DNA of 64,000 bases from Burkholderia contaminans (GCF_029633825.1 NZ_CP090641.1:3197245-3261244), one strand, 5' to 3'; positions 1 to 8,803 are shown, counted from the stretch's first letter. The notes: generated by a model not told the origin, from the letters alone. A program made the numbers and translations.

Positions 1-207
1 CAGGCGGCGATCGGTTTCGCCGCCCTTGCGCGCGTCGGTCGTATGCATGTCGACGCAGAACGCGCAGCCGTTGATCTGCGACGCGCGCAGCCGAACGAGT
101 TCGGCGAGCGGCTTCTCGATCGAGCTCTTCGCGAGGAATTCCTCGGCATTGCGCATCACCTTGATCGCATTCGGGCTGGCGGCGTAGAAGTTCAGGCGGG
201 GTTGCAT
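1..207 (-). CDS. AhpD/carboxymuconolactone decarboxylase-like protein (partial)
   Basis: Only the first 69 residues are in the window; the gene runs off the left edge. The visible part carries the alkylhydroperoxidase D core signature, a CxxC motif in NGCAFC followed two residues later by D-M-H, which in this family forms a peroxidatic or thiol-redox centre. The start is ATG at 207, preceded on the minus strand by the ribosome site AAAGGACC. It lies 94 bp downstream of the MocR gene on the same strand. In this family such genes are often controlled by a neighbouring MocR or LysR regulator, but the substrate cannot be told from the fragment. Confidence 0.85.
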   Translation of the reverse strand, partial: MQPRLNFYAASPNAIKVMRNAEEFLAKSSIEKPLAELVRLRASQINGCAFCVDMHTTDARKGGETDRRL

Positions 208-269
208 GGCAGGTCCTTTTTCGGTTGGAGCGCGCGGTGGCGCGACAGGACCCACTTTAAGACGCACAC

Positions 270-288
270 TGGCCTGCTTGAATGGCCA
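270..288. promoter_or_regulatory. inverted repeat TGGCC-N9-GGCCA upstream of the AhpD-like gene
   Basis: TGGCC at 270-274 and GGCCA at 284-288 form an inverted repeat between the MocR stop and the AhpD-like start, about 65 bp before that start. It is a reasonable candidate operator for the adjacent MocR regulator. No promoter hexamers could be fixed with confidence. Confidence 0.3.
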
Positions 289-301
289 ATTTCAGGAAAA
301 T

Positions 302-1786
302 TCAGGTAACCAGTGACGCGCTGCCCGCGGCGTCCGAATCCAGCAGGCCGGCCAGCGTCGCGAGCGCCGTGTCGATGCGCAGCGTGTCGATCCCGCCATA
401 GCCGAATAGCAGCCCCGCACGGACCGGCACGCCGACGTGGAACGCCGAGATGCCGTACAGGCCGATGTCCTGCGCGCGGGCCGCGCGGATCAGCGCCGCT
501 TCGTCGAGCCCCGGCTTCAGGTAGGCAGCGAGGTGGATGCCGGCGGTCGGCACGATCGCGTCGAACCAGGGCGCGAGTTCGCCGCGCAGATGCGCGATCA
601 GCATCTTGCGGCGCGCATCGTAGTGCTTCTGCACGCGCTTCAGGTGCCGCGCGAAATCGCCTTCGAGCATGAAACGCGCAAGCGCCGCCTGCGTCAGCGT
701 GCAGGTGTGCCAGTCGACGATCTGCTTCGCCTTGGTCAGCGCACCGCGCAGCGCGCGCGGCGGAATCGCGTAGCCGATCCGCAGTTCCGGAAAGATCGTC
801 TTCGAAAAGGTGCCGACATACGCGACGAGGCCCGTGCGGTCGAGGCTCTTCAGCGATTCCACCGGCCGGCCCTCGAAGCGGAACTCGCCGTCGTAGTCGT
901 CCTCGATGATCACCGCGCGGCGGCGCTGCGCCCATTCGAGCAGCGCGACGCGCCGCTCCAGCGTCATCGGCATCCCGAGCGGGAACTGATGCGACGGCGT
1001 CACGTAGACGAGGCGTGCGTCGTCGGGAAGCCGTTCCGTCACCAGCCCTTGCGCGTCGACCGGCACGCCGATCACCGTCGCGCCGAGCGACGCGAACGCG
1101 GCGCGCGCGGGCGGATAGCCGGGATCCTCGACCGCGACCACGTCGCCGGGCCGCACGACGACGCGGGCGATCAGGTCGAGCGCCTGTTGCGCGCCTTGCG
1201 TGACGAGCACGTCGTCCCAGCCGCACGCGACCGCGCGGCTGAACGCGACGTAGCGCGCGATCGCGCCGCGCAACTGCGGATCGCCGGCCGGATCGTGGTA
1301 CCGGGCGGGGCCGCGCATCTGCTGGCGCAGCGCGTGATGCAGGCAGCGCCGCCACGCGTCGAACGGGAACAGCGCCTTGTCGGTCACGCCGCCGCGGAAG
1401 TCGAAGCCCGGCGTATCCTGCGGCGCGGGCATCGCGAGCGCGTCGGGCAACTCGTCCCACAGCGCGCGCGCATCGACCGCGTCGATGCGCGGCGTGTATT
1501 CGACGAGGGAGGGCGCCGACATGGCCGCGGCGTGCGGCACGCGCGCGAGGCCGTCGGCGACGAACGTGCCGTCGCCCGCGCGCGTCGTCAGGTAACCCTC
1601 GGCGACGAGACGCTCGAACGCGTCGAGCGTCGTCTTGCGCGATACGCCGAGCTGTTTCGCGAGGTCGCGCGTCGACGGCAGCCGCGCGCCGCCGGCGAGC
1701 CGCCCGTCGACGATCGCGGTGCGCAGTTGCCGGAAGATCTGCCCCGTCAGGTCGTGACGGCCTTCGATACGGATCGCGATGTCCAT
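302..1786 (-). CDS. MocR/PdxR-type GntR regulator with aminotransferase domain
   Basis: Transcription factor of 494 residues. A GntR winged helix (about residues 12-78, with LPSTRDLAKQLGVSRKT) is joined to a fold-type I aminotransferase-like domain of about 350 residues. The latter keeps the PLP lysine context GTFSKTIFPELRIGY near residue 315 and the EDDYDGEF segment. Members bind PLP as effector and normally lack aminotransferase activity in the cell. The start is set at ATG 1786 (MDIAIRIEG); a longer frame exists upstream but adds only low-complexity sequence. It lies upstream of the AhpD-like gene on the same strand, which may be its target. Confidence 0.88.
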   Translation of the reverse strand: MDIAIRIEGRHDLTGQIFRQLRTAIVDGRLAGGARLPSTRDLAKQLGVSRKTTLDAFERLVAEGYLTTRAGDGTFVADGLARVPHAAAMSAPSLVEYTPRIDAVDARALWDELPDALAMPAPQDTPGFDFRGGVTDKALFPFDAWRRCLHHALRQQMRGPARYHDPAGDPQLRGAIARYVAFSRAVACGWDDVLVTQGAQQALDLIARVVVRPGDVVAVEDPGYPPARAAFASLGATVIGVPVDAQGLVTERLPDDARLVYVTPSHQFPLGMPMTLERRVALLEWAQRRRAVIIEDDYDGEFRFEGRPVESLKSLDRTGLVAYVGTFSKTIFPELRIGYAIPPRALRGALTKAKQIVDWHTCTLTQAALARFMLEGDFARHLKRVQKHYDARRKMLIAHLRGELAPWFDAIVPTAGIHLAAYLKPGLDEAALIRAARAQDIGLYGISAFHVGVPVRAGLLFGYGGIDTLRIDTALATLAGLLDSDAAGSASLVT

Positions 1787-2018
1787 CGCAGTGGTTACCT
1801 CGATTGCGTTGAATTCGGGCCGATCAGCATACCGGAAGTCGGCTGCGGTGTTGGCTTCGCGGCACGCCTGCATCGATCGCCAGGCCGCCAGGAACCGGGG
1901 AGGCGGGCCGAACCGGCCGGACAGCCCCGTAACCGGCATCCGCTGCCCGCATCCTCCGATTGGACCTCGGCCCGCCGCTGCCTTACGATCCACGACAACC
2001 TCACACCGGAGCGTGCCC

Positions 2019-2936
2019 ATGCTGTCCGAAGACGAACTTGCGCTGCTCGACGCGATCCGCGCCACCGGCAGCCTGTCGCGCGCGGCCGCGCGGCTCGGCA
2101 AGGCGCCGTCGACGGTGTCGCACGCGGCGCGCCAGCTCGAAACGCGCTTTGACGCACTGCTGTTCGACCGCCGCGGCTACCGGCTGCAGCTCACGCCGGC
2201 CGGCCAGTTGCTGACCGACGAAGCCGCGCGGCTGGCGCTGGACGTCGCACGGCTGACGCAGCGGGTGCGGCAGGTCGCGAGCGGCTGGGAGGACCGGCTG
2301 TGGATCGTCAGCGACGAGGTGCTGGAGTTCGACACGCTGCTGCCGGTCGTCCGTGCGTTCGATGCGCTCGACTCGGGCGTGTCGCTGCGTTTCACGCACG
2401 AAGTGCTCGGCGGGACCTGGGAAGCGCTGCGCGACGGGCGTGCGGACCTGGTGATCGGCGCGACCAACGAGCCGCCGGCGATTCCCGGTTTCAAATGGTT
2501 CGAGCTGGGCGCGATGGAGTGGGTGTTCGCGGTGTCGCCGCGCCATCCGCTGGCCGCCGTGAGCGGCGCGCTGACGCGGGACGCGATCGGTGCGCACCGG
2601 GCCGTCGTCGTCGCCGATTCGTCGCGGCGCGCGGCCGGCCGCGCATATGGCCTGCTCGGCGGGCAGGCCGTGCTGGCGGTGCCGTCGATGCGCGCGAAGA
2701 TCCTCGCGCAGCGCGACGGGCTCGGCGTCGGCTGGGTGCCGCGCCGGCGCGTGGCGTCGCTGCTCGCGCGCGGCGAACTCGTGGAAAGGCAGACGGCCGA
2801 TCCGCGCGAGCCGAACCTGCTGTTTGTCGCATGGCACGGCGACCGGGACGGCCGCGCGCTGCAATGGTGGCTCGAGCAATTGCGCGAACCGCGGCTCGCG
2901 CAGCGCCTGCTCGACGGCATCGACGTGGCCGGCTGA
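2019..2936 (+). CDS. LysR family transcriptional regulator
   Basis: A 305-residue LysR regulator. The N-terminal winged helix (residues 1-60, ATGSLSRAAARLGKAPSTVS) is followed by a substrate-binding domain. ATG at 2019 has GGAG about 9 nt upstream and gives the canonical LysR N-terminus, so the longer upstream frame is rejected. It is divergent from the MocR gene and lies 157 bp ahead of the SDR on the same strand. The overlapping palindromes in that gap make the SDR its likely target. The effector is unknown. Confidence 0.9.
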   Translation: MLSEDELALLDAIRATGSLSRAAARLGKAPSTVSHAARQLETRFDALLFDRRGYRLQLTPAGQLLTDEAARLALDVARLTQRVRQVASGWEDRLWIVSDEVLEFDTLLPVVRAFDALDSGVSLRFTHEVLGGTWEALRDGRADLVIGATNEPPAIPGFKWFELGAMEWVFAVSPRHPLAAVSGALTRDAIGAHRAVVVADSSRRAAGRAYGLLGGQAVLAVPSMRAKILAQRDGLGVGWVPRRRVASLLARGELVERQTADPREPNLLFVAWHGDRDGRALQWWLEQLREPRLAQRLLDGIDVAG

Positions 2937-2989
2937 CGCAGCACGGAACAGGAACAGGACCGGGCAAGCGAACCCGCCAGCCCAAACAC

Positions 2990-3013
2990 GTTCGAAGATT
3001 TCGAACATGTTCG
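2990..3013. promoter_or_regulatory. overlapping palindromes upstream of the SDR
   Basis: GTTCGAA-GAT-TTCGAAC (2990-3006) is a perfect inverted repeat. It overlaps a second perfect palindrome, CGAACATGTTCG (3002-3013). The pair sits 54 bp after the LysR stop and 81 bp before the SDR start, in the place expected of a LysR-type operator. Confidence 0.5.
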
Positions 3014-3093
3014 TCACGCCCGTCGTACGGCACGACCGGGCGCCGCGCGCATCCTGTGTTCACGGTCAACTCACCGGTTCACAGGAGAACATC

Positions 3094-3842
3094 ATGCAAC
3101 GCTTCGAAGGAAAGACGGTCCTCGTCACGGGTGGCAACAGCGGTATCGGCCTGGCGGCCGCCAAGGCATTCGCGGCAGAAGGCGCGCGCGTCATCATCAC
3201 CGGGCGCGATGCGCAGACGCTCGAGGCCGCGCGGCAAACGCTCGGCGAAGGCGCGCTGGCGATCCGCAACGAGGCAGGCAGCGTCGCGTCGGCCCGCGCG
3301 CTGGCCGATGCGATCGCGTCGGCGGGGCGCGGCTCGACGCCGTGTTCATCAACGCGGGCGTCGCGAAGCTCGCGCCGTTCGCCGACAGCGACGAGGCCAT
3401 GTGGGATCTCGTGTTCAACACCAACGTGAAGGGCGCGTATTTCCAGATCCAGTCGCTGGTGCCGCTGCTGAACCGCGGCGCGTCGATCGTGATCAACGGC
3501 TCGATCAACGCGCACATCGGGATGCCCGGCTCGTCGGTGTATGCGGCGAGCAAGGCGGCCGTCAATTCGTTCGCGAAGACGCTGTCGACGGAGTTGCTGC
3601 CGCACGGCGTGCGCGTGAACGTCGTGAGCCCCGGCCCCGTGCAGACGCCGCTCTACGGCAAGCTCGGGCTCGACGCGGCCACGCTCGACGAAACGGCAGA
3701 GAAGATCAAGGGCCTCGTGCCGGTCGGCCGGTTCGGCACGCCGGACGAGATCGCGTCGACGGTGCTGCACCTCAGTGCGCCGGAATCCGCGTTCATCGTG
3801 GGCGCGGAGATCATCGCGTCGGGCGGGATGGGCTTGCTCTGA
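3094..3842 (+). pseudogene. SDR family oxidoreductase, single-base frameshift
   Basis: Short-chain dehydrogenase of about 249 residues, split over two frames. The first frame (from ATG 3094, with AGGAG 9 nt upstream) carries the cofactor motif TGGNSGIG. The second carries INAG, the catalytic serine in INGS, Y-x-A-S-K and the SPGPVQTP loop, and ends at 3842. The frame is lost in the GGGG run at 3324-3327. One extra G restores SAGARLDAVFINAG exactly as the family requires. All catalytic residues are present, so this is either a very recent mutation or a sequencing error. It is probably controlled by the LysR protein just upstream. Confidence 0.8.
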
Positions 3843-3858
3843 TCGGTGGGGCTCAGGC

Positions 3859-3901
3859 GGGGGCTGCAACCGACCGGCGTGATGCCGGGCGGACAGCCCC
3901 C
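3859..3901. terminator. two-tier hairpin between convergent genes
   Basis: GGGGGCTG (3859-3866) pairs with CAGCCCCC (3894-3901). Inside this, CCGGC (3874-3878) pairs with GCCGG (3884-3888). It lies between the ends of the convergent SDR and levanase genes. It has no U tract, so its terminator role is inferred from position and stem strength. Confidence 0.45.
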
Positions 3902-3938
3902 GTCACATGCAGGACCAATGGCCGTCCGCCCATCGCAT

Positions 3939-5576
3939 CTATCGCGCCGCACAGGCGCCATGCCCGTCACTACCGGCTTCGAGCTGCGTCACCGTGAGCC
4001 CGGAGAACGTCGCGCGGCCGTGTTCGGCGAACACGGCGACGCGGTCCGCATCGCGCGGCGGGAAGATCAGGTCGGTGAGCGCGACTCGGCCGCCGTTCGC
4101 GAACACTTCCACCGAACCGCGATCGACGACGATCTCGAGCCGTAACTGCCCGTGCTCGAGCGGCAGGTCCACGATGTGTTCGCGGCTGAACGTGTCGGCG
4201 AAATTGGTTGCACCGGACATCGAACGGTCGAGCGTCAGCGTGCGCTTTGCCGTGTCGTACACGATCCGGGTGCCGATCGAGCCATCCGCCGAGCGCCGGA
4301 CGATCAGGCCAGCCCGTGCCGCATGCTGCGGCGCGATCGTGACCGTGATGCGCTGGACGACGCCGCGCGTCGCCGCCGACAGCGCGCGCGTCGCGGAATC
4401 GACCGTGAGGTCGCCTTCATGCACGGCGGGCCTGCCGTCCGCCCAGGCATCGAACGCGGCGGCCGGTTCGCCGACGAGCGTCGGTTCGCCGTCGATCGTT
4501 TTCAGCGACAGTTCGCGCGGCAGGGTCGTCGCGCCGCGCCACGGCGTGGTGGGCACTTTCGCCGCGTAATCCCAGTTGCTCATCCACGCGATCGCGACCG
4601 GCCGCGAGCCGGGCGCGCCGGAAAAGGTGCCGGCTGCGTAGAAATCCGCGCCATGATCGACCCAGCGGAATTGCGCGGGATCCGAGCCGGCGGGCGCAAC
4701 GCGATCCGGCGTAAACGTGCGGCCGTCGAAGTCGCCGACGAAGTACATCGCGCCGGAGCCGCCGGCAATCGACCACGGATTGACGTTGACGATCATGACC
4801 CAGCGGATGCGGGCGGGGTCGCCGTCGAGCGGCAGCGGCACGAGGTCGGGCATTTCCCACAGCGTGCCGTCGTGCGGCACGCCCGGCCGCGTGAAGTCGC
4901 TCAGGAAACTCCAGTGGATCAGGTCGTCCGAGCGATAGAGCTTCACGACGTGCGCGTCGGCGACGACCGTCGTCATTAGCCAGTAGCCGCCCGGCGCATA
5001 CCACGACACTTTCGGATCGCGAAATTGCTTCGATTCCGGATCGAGCGTCAGCACCGGATTGTGTGCGTACGGCTGCCAGGTCGCGCCGTGATCGAGGCTG
5101 TACGCGAGCGATTGCGCCTGGACGCCCGGCGCATGACCGGAGCCCGCCTTGTACACGCTCGTATAAAGCGCGACGAGCGGCGTGTGGCCCGGCGTGCCGA
5201 GCCCGGACGTATTGAGCGTGTCGGCGACGATCGAGCCCGAGAAGATTTCCTCCGTCGCGTTCGCGCGCATCGCGACCGGCTGCTCGCGCCAGTGGACGAG
5301 ATCGGTGCTCGTTGCATGGCCCCACGACATGTTGCCCCAGTCGTTGCCGAGCGGATTGTATTGATAGAACAGGTGATAGCGGCCGTTGTCGTAGACGAGG
5401 CCGTTCGGGTCGTTCATCCAGTTGCGCTGCGGCGTGTAGTGGAGCGCGGGCCGCCATTGCGGTGTGCCCTGTTCGGCCGCTGCGTTGCAAGGCGCGGCAG
5501 CGACCTGGGTGCACGCTACGCAGGCGAGCAGCAACCGGGTGATCCGGATGGAAAAGCGGAAAGACGTCGATATCAT
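3939..5576 (-). CDS. secreted glycoside hydrolase family 32 (levanase/fructan hydrolase)
   Basis: Hydrolyses beta-fructosides (levan, inulin or sucrose) outside the cytoplasm. The 545-residue protein has a Sec signal peptide (hydrophobic run about residues 15-34). The five-bladed propeller motifs are NDPNG with nucleophile D56, FRDP at 185-188 with the transition-state Asp, and WEMPDL with acid/base E241. The C-terminal beta-sandwich ends with DRGSVEVFANGG. ATG at 5576 puts the signal peptide at the N-terminus; a GTG at 5678 would add a poor 34-residue leader. It lies 176 bp downstream of the levansucrase on the same strand, so the two probably form one LacI-controlled transcript that makes and then recycles levan. 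Exact fructan preference cannot be read from sequence. Confidence 0.92.
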   Translation of the reverse strand: MISTSFRFSIRITRLLLACVACTQVAAAPCNAAAEQGTPQWRPALHYTPQRNWMNDPNGLVYDNGRYHLFYQYNPLGNDWGNMSWGHATSTDLVHWREQPVAMRANATEEIFSGSIVADTLNTSGLGTPGHTPLVALYTSVYKAGSGHAPGVQAQSLAYSLDHGATWQPYAHNPVLTLDPESKQFRDPKVSWYAPGGYWLMTTVVADAHVVKLYRSDDLIHWSFLSDFTRPGVPHDGTLWEMPDLVPLPLDGDPARIRWVMIVNVNPWSIAGGSGAMYFVGDFDGRTFTPDRVAPAGSDPAQFRWVDHGADFYAAGTFSGAPGSRPVAIAWMSNWDYAAKVPTTPWRGATTLPRELSLKTIDGEPTLVGEPAAAFDAWADGRPAVHEGDLTVDSATRALSAATRGVVQRITVTIAPQHAARAGLIVRRSADGSIGTRIVYDTAKRTLTLDRSMSGATNFADTFSREHIVDLPLEHGQLRLEIVVDRGSVEVFANGGRVALTDLIFPPRDADRVAVFAEHGRATFSGLTVTQLEAGSDGHGACAAR

Positions 5577-5752
5577 GCGGGGGGCCGTGCTTCGTCGTGC
5601 AAAGCGGGAAAGGAGGGCGCATGCCGCCTTCAACGGCGATGCGCACCATGGATGGAAGAAAAAAGAGGAGGCGCGCACGCGACACGCGCGATAGGCGCCT
5701 CCCTAACCCCGTGCCTCTACCAGCGTTCGTTATTGTTGGTTATCCCGATTTT

Positions 5753-7330
5753 TCACTGGCCGTTGCCGCCGTTGTGGCCGGCGCCGGTCGCGGGCAGGTT
5801 CGCCGGAATGTCGCCGTAGCCGCCGAGCCCGCCGCGTCCATAGGCGCGATCGACCGCCGTCGACGTTCCGTTGATGTTGACCTTCACCGTCGGCGCGAGC
5901 GTGCCGCCGCGGCGTGCGCCAATCGCATCGATGAACGACTCGACGAGCCCGCCCGGCATCACGTAGTGCGAATACGACTGGAATTCACGCGGGTTCTGGT
6001 TCGGATCCTGCGAATACGGCGCACCGGCCGGCGCGGAGAAGTCGGTCGGGTTGCCGAGCACGAGGCCGCTGCCGCCGTTCAGCGGCAGGAAGTCGCTGCG
6101 GATGCCGTTGCCCACGAAGCCGTACACGCCGTCCGGCCCGTCGACGCCGGCCGCCATCGTCGTGCGGTGACTGATCGTGAACAGGTAGTACTTGCCGTCC
6201 TTCAGGTAGATCTGCGGGCGCTCGGTCTGGTCGTCGACGCAGTTCGCCGACAGGATCGGCGGCAGGAACTTCCACTCGGTCAATTGCGGGTTCGTCGCGA
6301 CCGCCAGGCCGACATTGGCCTTTTGATACACTGCGCCCGAATTCATCACCGCGTTGAGATCTTCCCTGTACGGATCGTTCGGCGCGTAGCCGAGATCGGC
6401 TTCGGTGCAGGTGCGTGCGCCGCGCTGGCCGCCCGTGTTGCCCTCGAAGACCATGTAGGTCTTGCCCGGGTGCGCCGGGTCGGTGAACACGAACGGATCG
6501 CGGAACGAGAAGTAGGTGTTCTGCTGGCCGGACTGGTAGTAGTTGCCGTCCGGTTGCAGCAGCGCCTTGTGATCGTCGAAGCCGCTGAACCAGACGTGCG
6601 TGGCGTCGGCGTGGATGTGGCCGTCGGCGCGCGTGATGATCGCCTGCGGCGGCGTGATGTCGGCGCCGCCGGGCGCCGAGCGGTTGAACGACGTCGCGGT
6701 GTAGTAGAGGCTGACGTTGTCGCCGTGCGTGAGGCGTGCGGAGCCCGACCATTCGGCGTTGTTGGTCATCGGCGCGGTGCCGAACACCTTGGCGCTGGCG
6801 CCGTCGGGGAACAGGTGGCCGCCCCAGGTCCAGCCCCCGTTCGCGGGGCGCTGCGACGCGGGGATGCCCGCGCGACGGTAGAAGAAACCGATGCGCGCAT
6901 GGACGTGACGGTCGTCGAACGTGTAGCCCGCATGCGGATCGGCGGTGAGCGAGAAGATCACCTCCCAGCCCTTGTAGCTGAGCTGGTTCGCGCGCAGGTC
7001 GGCCAGCGGCCACGTGTCCCACACCCACACGTTCGAATTGATCAGCGGGAAATCCTGCGGGATGTCCGGCATCGTCAGCGCTTGCGGCAGCGAGTTCTTG
7101 TCGGCGCCGGCCGTGTGCGACTGCGCGACGATCTGGCGGATGTCCGCCCGCGTCCAGCGCATCGTGAAGTTGCCTTCGGGATCGTAGGCCTGTTGCGTGT
7201 GGGGCGTGGCGATGGGCGCGCCCGTGCCGCCGGACTGCGCATGCGCGACGGACGCGAAGGCGGCGAGTGCGCCGCCAGCGAGGAACAAGCGTTGGGCCGC
7301 CGTCGGGCGGAAAAGGGAAAAGTATGTCAT
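5753..7330 (-). CDS. secreted levansucrase, glycoside hydrolase family 68
   Basis: Transfers fructosyl units from sucrose to make levan or fructo-oligosaccharides (EC 2.4.1.10 type). It has 525 residues with a signal peptide ending AHA-Q near residue 31. The GH68 motifs are all present: VWDTW with nucleophile D105, EWSGSA, FRDP with D278, and the DQTERPQ box with acid/base E370. C308 and C364 are 56 residues apart, as I recall for the disulfide pair of the Gram-negative enzyme LsdA. ATG at 7330 is preferred, because the ATG at 7378 lies just past the promoter beside an operator, with no ribosome site. It is first in the presumed levan operon and divergent from the LacI gene. Confidence 0.93.
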   Translation of the reverse strand: MTYFSLFRPTAAQRLFLAGGALAAFASVAHAQSGGTGAPIATPHTQQAYDPEGNFTMRWTRADIRQIVAQSHTAGADKNSLPQALTMPDIPQDFPLINSNVWVWDTWPLADLRANQLSYKGWEVIFSLTADPHAGYTFDDRHVHARIGFFYRRAGIPASQRPANGGWTWGGHLFPDGASAKVFGTAPMTNNAEWSGSARLTHGDNVSLYYTATSFNRSAPGGADITPPQAIITRADGHIHADATHVWFSGFDDHKALLQPDGNYYQSGQQNTYFSFRDPFVFTDPAHPGKTYMVFEGNTGGQRGARTCTEADLGYAPNDPYREDLNAVMNSGAVYQKANVGLAVATNPQLTEWKFLPPILSANCVDDQTERPQIYLKDGKYYLFTISHRTTMAAGVDGPDGVYGFVGNGIRSDFLPLNGGSGLVLGNPTDFSAPAGAPYSQDPNQNPREFQSYSHYVMPGGLVESFIDAIGARRGGTLAPTVKVNINGTSTAVDRAYGRGGLGGYGDIPANLPATGAGHNGGNGQ

Positions 7331-7384
7331 CTCGTCGTCGTTTCCTGGAAAGGTGAAAGTGAACGGCTGAGTGGGCATCGATGT

Positions 7385-7398
7385 CCAAACCGGTTTGG
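7385..7398. promoter_or_regulatory. LacI-type operator O1, CCAAACCGGTTTGG
   Basis: A perfect 14-bp palindrome with the central CG typical of LacI/GalR operators. It covers the expected transcription start of the levan operon, immediately downstream of the -10 hexamer. Its centre is 22 bp (two helical turns) from the second operator. Confidence 0.8.
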
Positions 7399-7427
7399 AT
7401 GCTATTTCAAACCGGTTTGGGCGTCAA
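7399..7427 (-). promoter_or_regulatory. sigma-70-type promoter of the levan operon
   Basis: On the minus strand, TTGACG (7422-7427) and TAGCAT (7399-7404) are separated by exactly 17 bp. The predicted start is near 7392, leaving a leader of about 60 nt before the levansucrase ATG. One operator lies in the spacer and the other at the start site, so a bound LacI protein should block polymerase. Confidence 0.7.
7408..7419. promoter_or_regulatory. LacI-type operator O2, CAAACCGGTTTG
   Basis: A perfect 12-bp palindrome with the same core as O1, placed between the -35 and -10 hexamers of the levan promoter and about 100 bp from the LacI start. Confidence 0.78.
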
Positions 7428-7517
7428 AAGATAATTATTTGACGGTAATCACTACCGAGCGGAAACAATTGCCGCCAATCGGCATGCCGTACGGCACATG
7501 GAATGCGAGGAACGACG

Positions 7518-8531
7518 GTGAAGGTGAATCTGAAGGCGCTATCGGACGCGCTCGGGCTGTCGCGGACGACGGTCAGCCGCGCGCTGAACGGTTACGACGA
7601 CGTCAGCGAGGCGACGCGCGAGCGCGTCGCGCGGGCCGCCCGGGAAATGGGCTATGTGGCGGATCCGACCGCGCGCCGGCTGGCGACCGGGCGGGCGGAC
7701 ATGATCGGGATCGTCTACCCGTTCGGCGCGGGCGATCTCGGCGATCCGCGTTTCGGCGAGGTCGTCGCGGGCATCACGGAGCGGCTCGCGGAACGCAATC
7801 TCGATTTCATCATCGCGTCGGCACGGCCGAACGCGGAACTGGACACCTATCGGCGCATCGTCGACGGCAAACTCGTCGACGGGCTGATCGTCGCACGCAC
7901 GCTGGTCGACGATCCGCGCATCGCGTATCTGCAAAAGAGCGCGTTTCCGTACGTGGCTTACGGCCGGACGCAGGTGGCCGAGCCGTACGCGTGGTTCGAC
8001 TTCGACAACGAGGCCGGCGCGCGGGACGCGGTGCGCCGGCTGACGGCGTTCGGGCATCGGCGCATTGCGATGATCAGCGCGCCGCTGGCGCTGAATTTCG
8101 CCGCGCAGCGCCGTGCAGGCTATCTGTCGGCCCTGCGCGAAGCCGGTATCGAGCCGGATCCGGCGCTGCTGGTCGAGTGTCCGTTTACGCACGACGGCGG
8201 GCTGCAGGCGGTGCGGGCGCTGCTCGCGCGCGACGAGCGGCCGACGGCGCTGCTGGTCGACAACAATATCGCGGGCGGCGGCGCGTTTCGGGCGCTCGTG
8301 GACAGCGGGCTGCGCCTGGGCGAGGACATGTCGCTGATCGTCTACGACGGCGTGCCGCCGGGCCTCGCGCATCCGTATCGCGTGACGGCGGTCGTGCAGC
8401 CGACCGGCCACGCGTCGGGGCGCGCACTGGCGGAACTGATGCTGCGGCTGCTGGGCGACGGTGTTCGCGAGCAGCGGCTCGAAGCACCGGCGATCGAGGC
8501 GGGTGACACGGACGGTCCGTTGCGCGGCTAG
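7518..8531 (+). CDS. LacI family regulator of the levan genes
   Basis: A 337-residue LacI/GalR repressor. The N-terminal helix-turn-helix (LKALSDALGLSRTTVSRALNGY) with its hinge helix is followed by a periplasmic-binding-type effector domain. The start is taken at GTG 7518, which has GAGGAA 5 nt upstream and gives the usual MKVNLKALS beginning. An ATG at 7503 in the same frame lacks a good ribosome site. It is divergent from levansucrase and levanase, with two matching palindromes between them, so it most likely represses them in the absence of sucrose or a fructose derivative. Confidence 0.92.
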   Translation: MKVNLKALSDALGLSRTTVSRALNGYDDVSEATRERVARAAREMGYVADPTARRLATGRADMIGIVYPFGAGDLGDPRFGEVVAGITERLAERNLDFIIASARPNAELDTYRRIVDGKLVDGLIVARTLVDDPRIAYLQKSAFPYVAYGRTQVAEPYAWFDFDNEAGARDAVRRLTAFGHRRIAMISAPLALNFAAQRRAGYLSALREAGIEPDPALLVECPFTHDGGLQAVRALLARDERPTALLVDNNIAGGGAFRALVDSGLRLGEDMSLIVYDGVPPGLAHPYRVTAVVQPTGHASGRALAELMLRLLGDGVREQRLEAPAIEAGDTDGPLRG

Positions 8532-8631
8532 CCGCCACGGCGCAGGTGAGGGGCGCGAGCGACGGCAGACGCCGGCAGATCGCGCTCCACCAAAAAGGCC
8601 ATGACGACGGCAGGGGCGATTATCTGTTTAC

Positions 8632-8646
8632 TAGACGACCGGTCTA
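8632..8646. promoter_or_regulatory. TetR-type box 1, TAGAC-GACCG-GTCTA
   Basis: Perfect 5-bp inverted repeat with a 5-bp spacer, followed by AT. It matches box 2 at 14 of 15 positions. The TAGAC/GTCTA arms resemble operators of NemR/AcuR-type TetR repressors, which often control ene-reductases. Confidence 0.65.
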
Positions 8647-8788
8647 ATCCGGGGCTATCATCCGTTCCGATGAATGCGACGACGTCCGCGGCGCAGGCAA
8701 CGAAGACGCGAAAATGCCATCCGAATGCCATTTCGCGCTGCGATGCTGGTGATGCAGCGAGACGCCGTCGTTTTATTTCGATTTGTTC

Positions 8789-8803
8789 TAGACGACTGGT
8801 CTA
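8789..8803. promoter_or_regulatory. TetR-type box 2, TAGAC-GACTG-GTCTA
   Basis: Second copy of the box, about 145 bp before the DJ-1/PfpI start. The surrounding bases (TCTAGACGA..GGTCTAATA) lie in an AT-rich stretch suited to a promoter. Confidence 0.68.

Noticed and set aside
5577..5678. Upstream GTG start for the levanase at 5678
   Set aside because: It would place 34 non-hydrophobic residues before the signal peptide; ATG 5576 gives a normal exported N-terminus.
7331..7378. Upstream ATG start for the levansucrase at 7378
   Set aside because: It lies just past the promoter next to the operator, has no ribosome site, and extends the signal peptide unusually.
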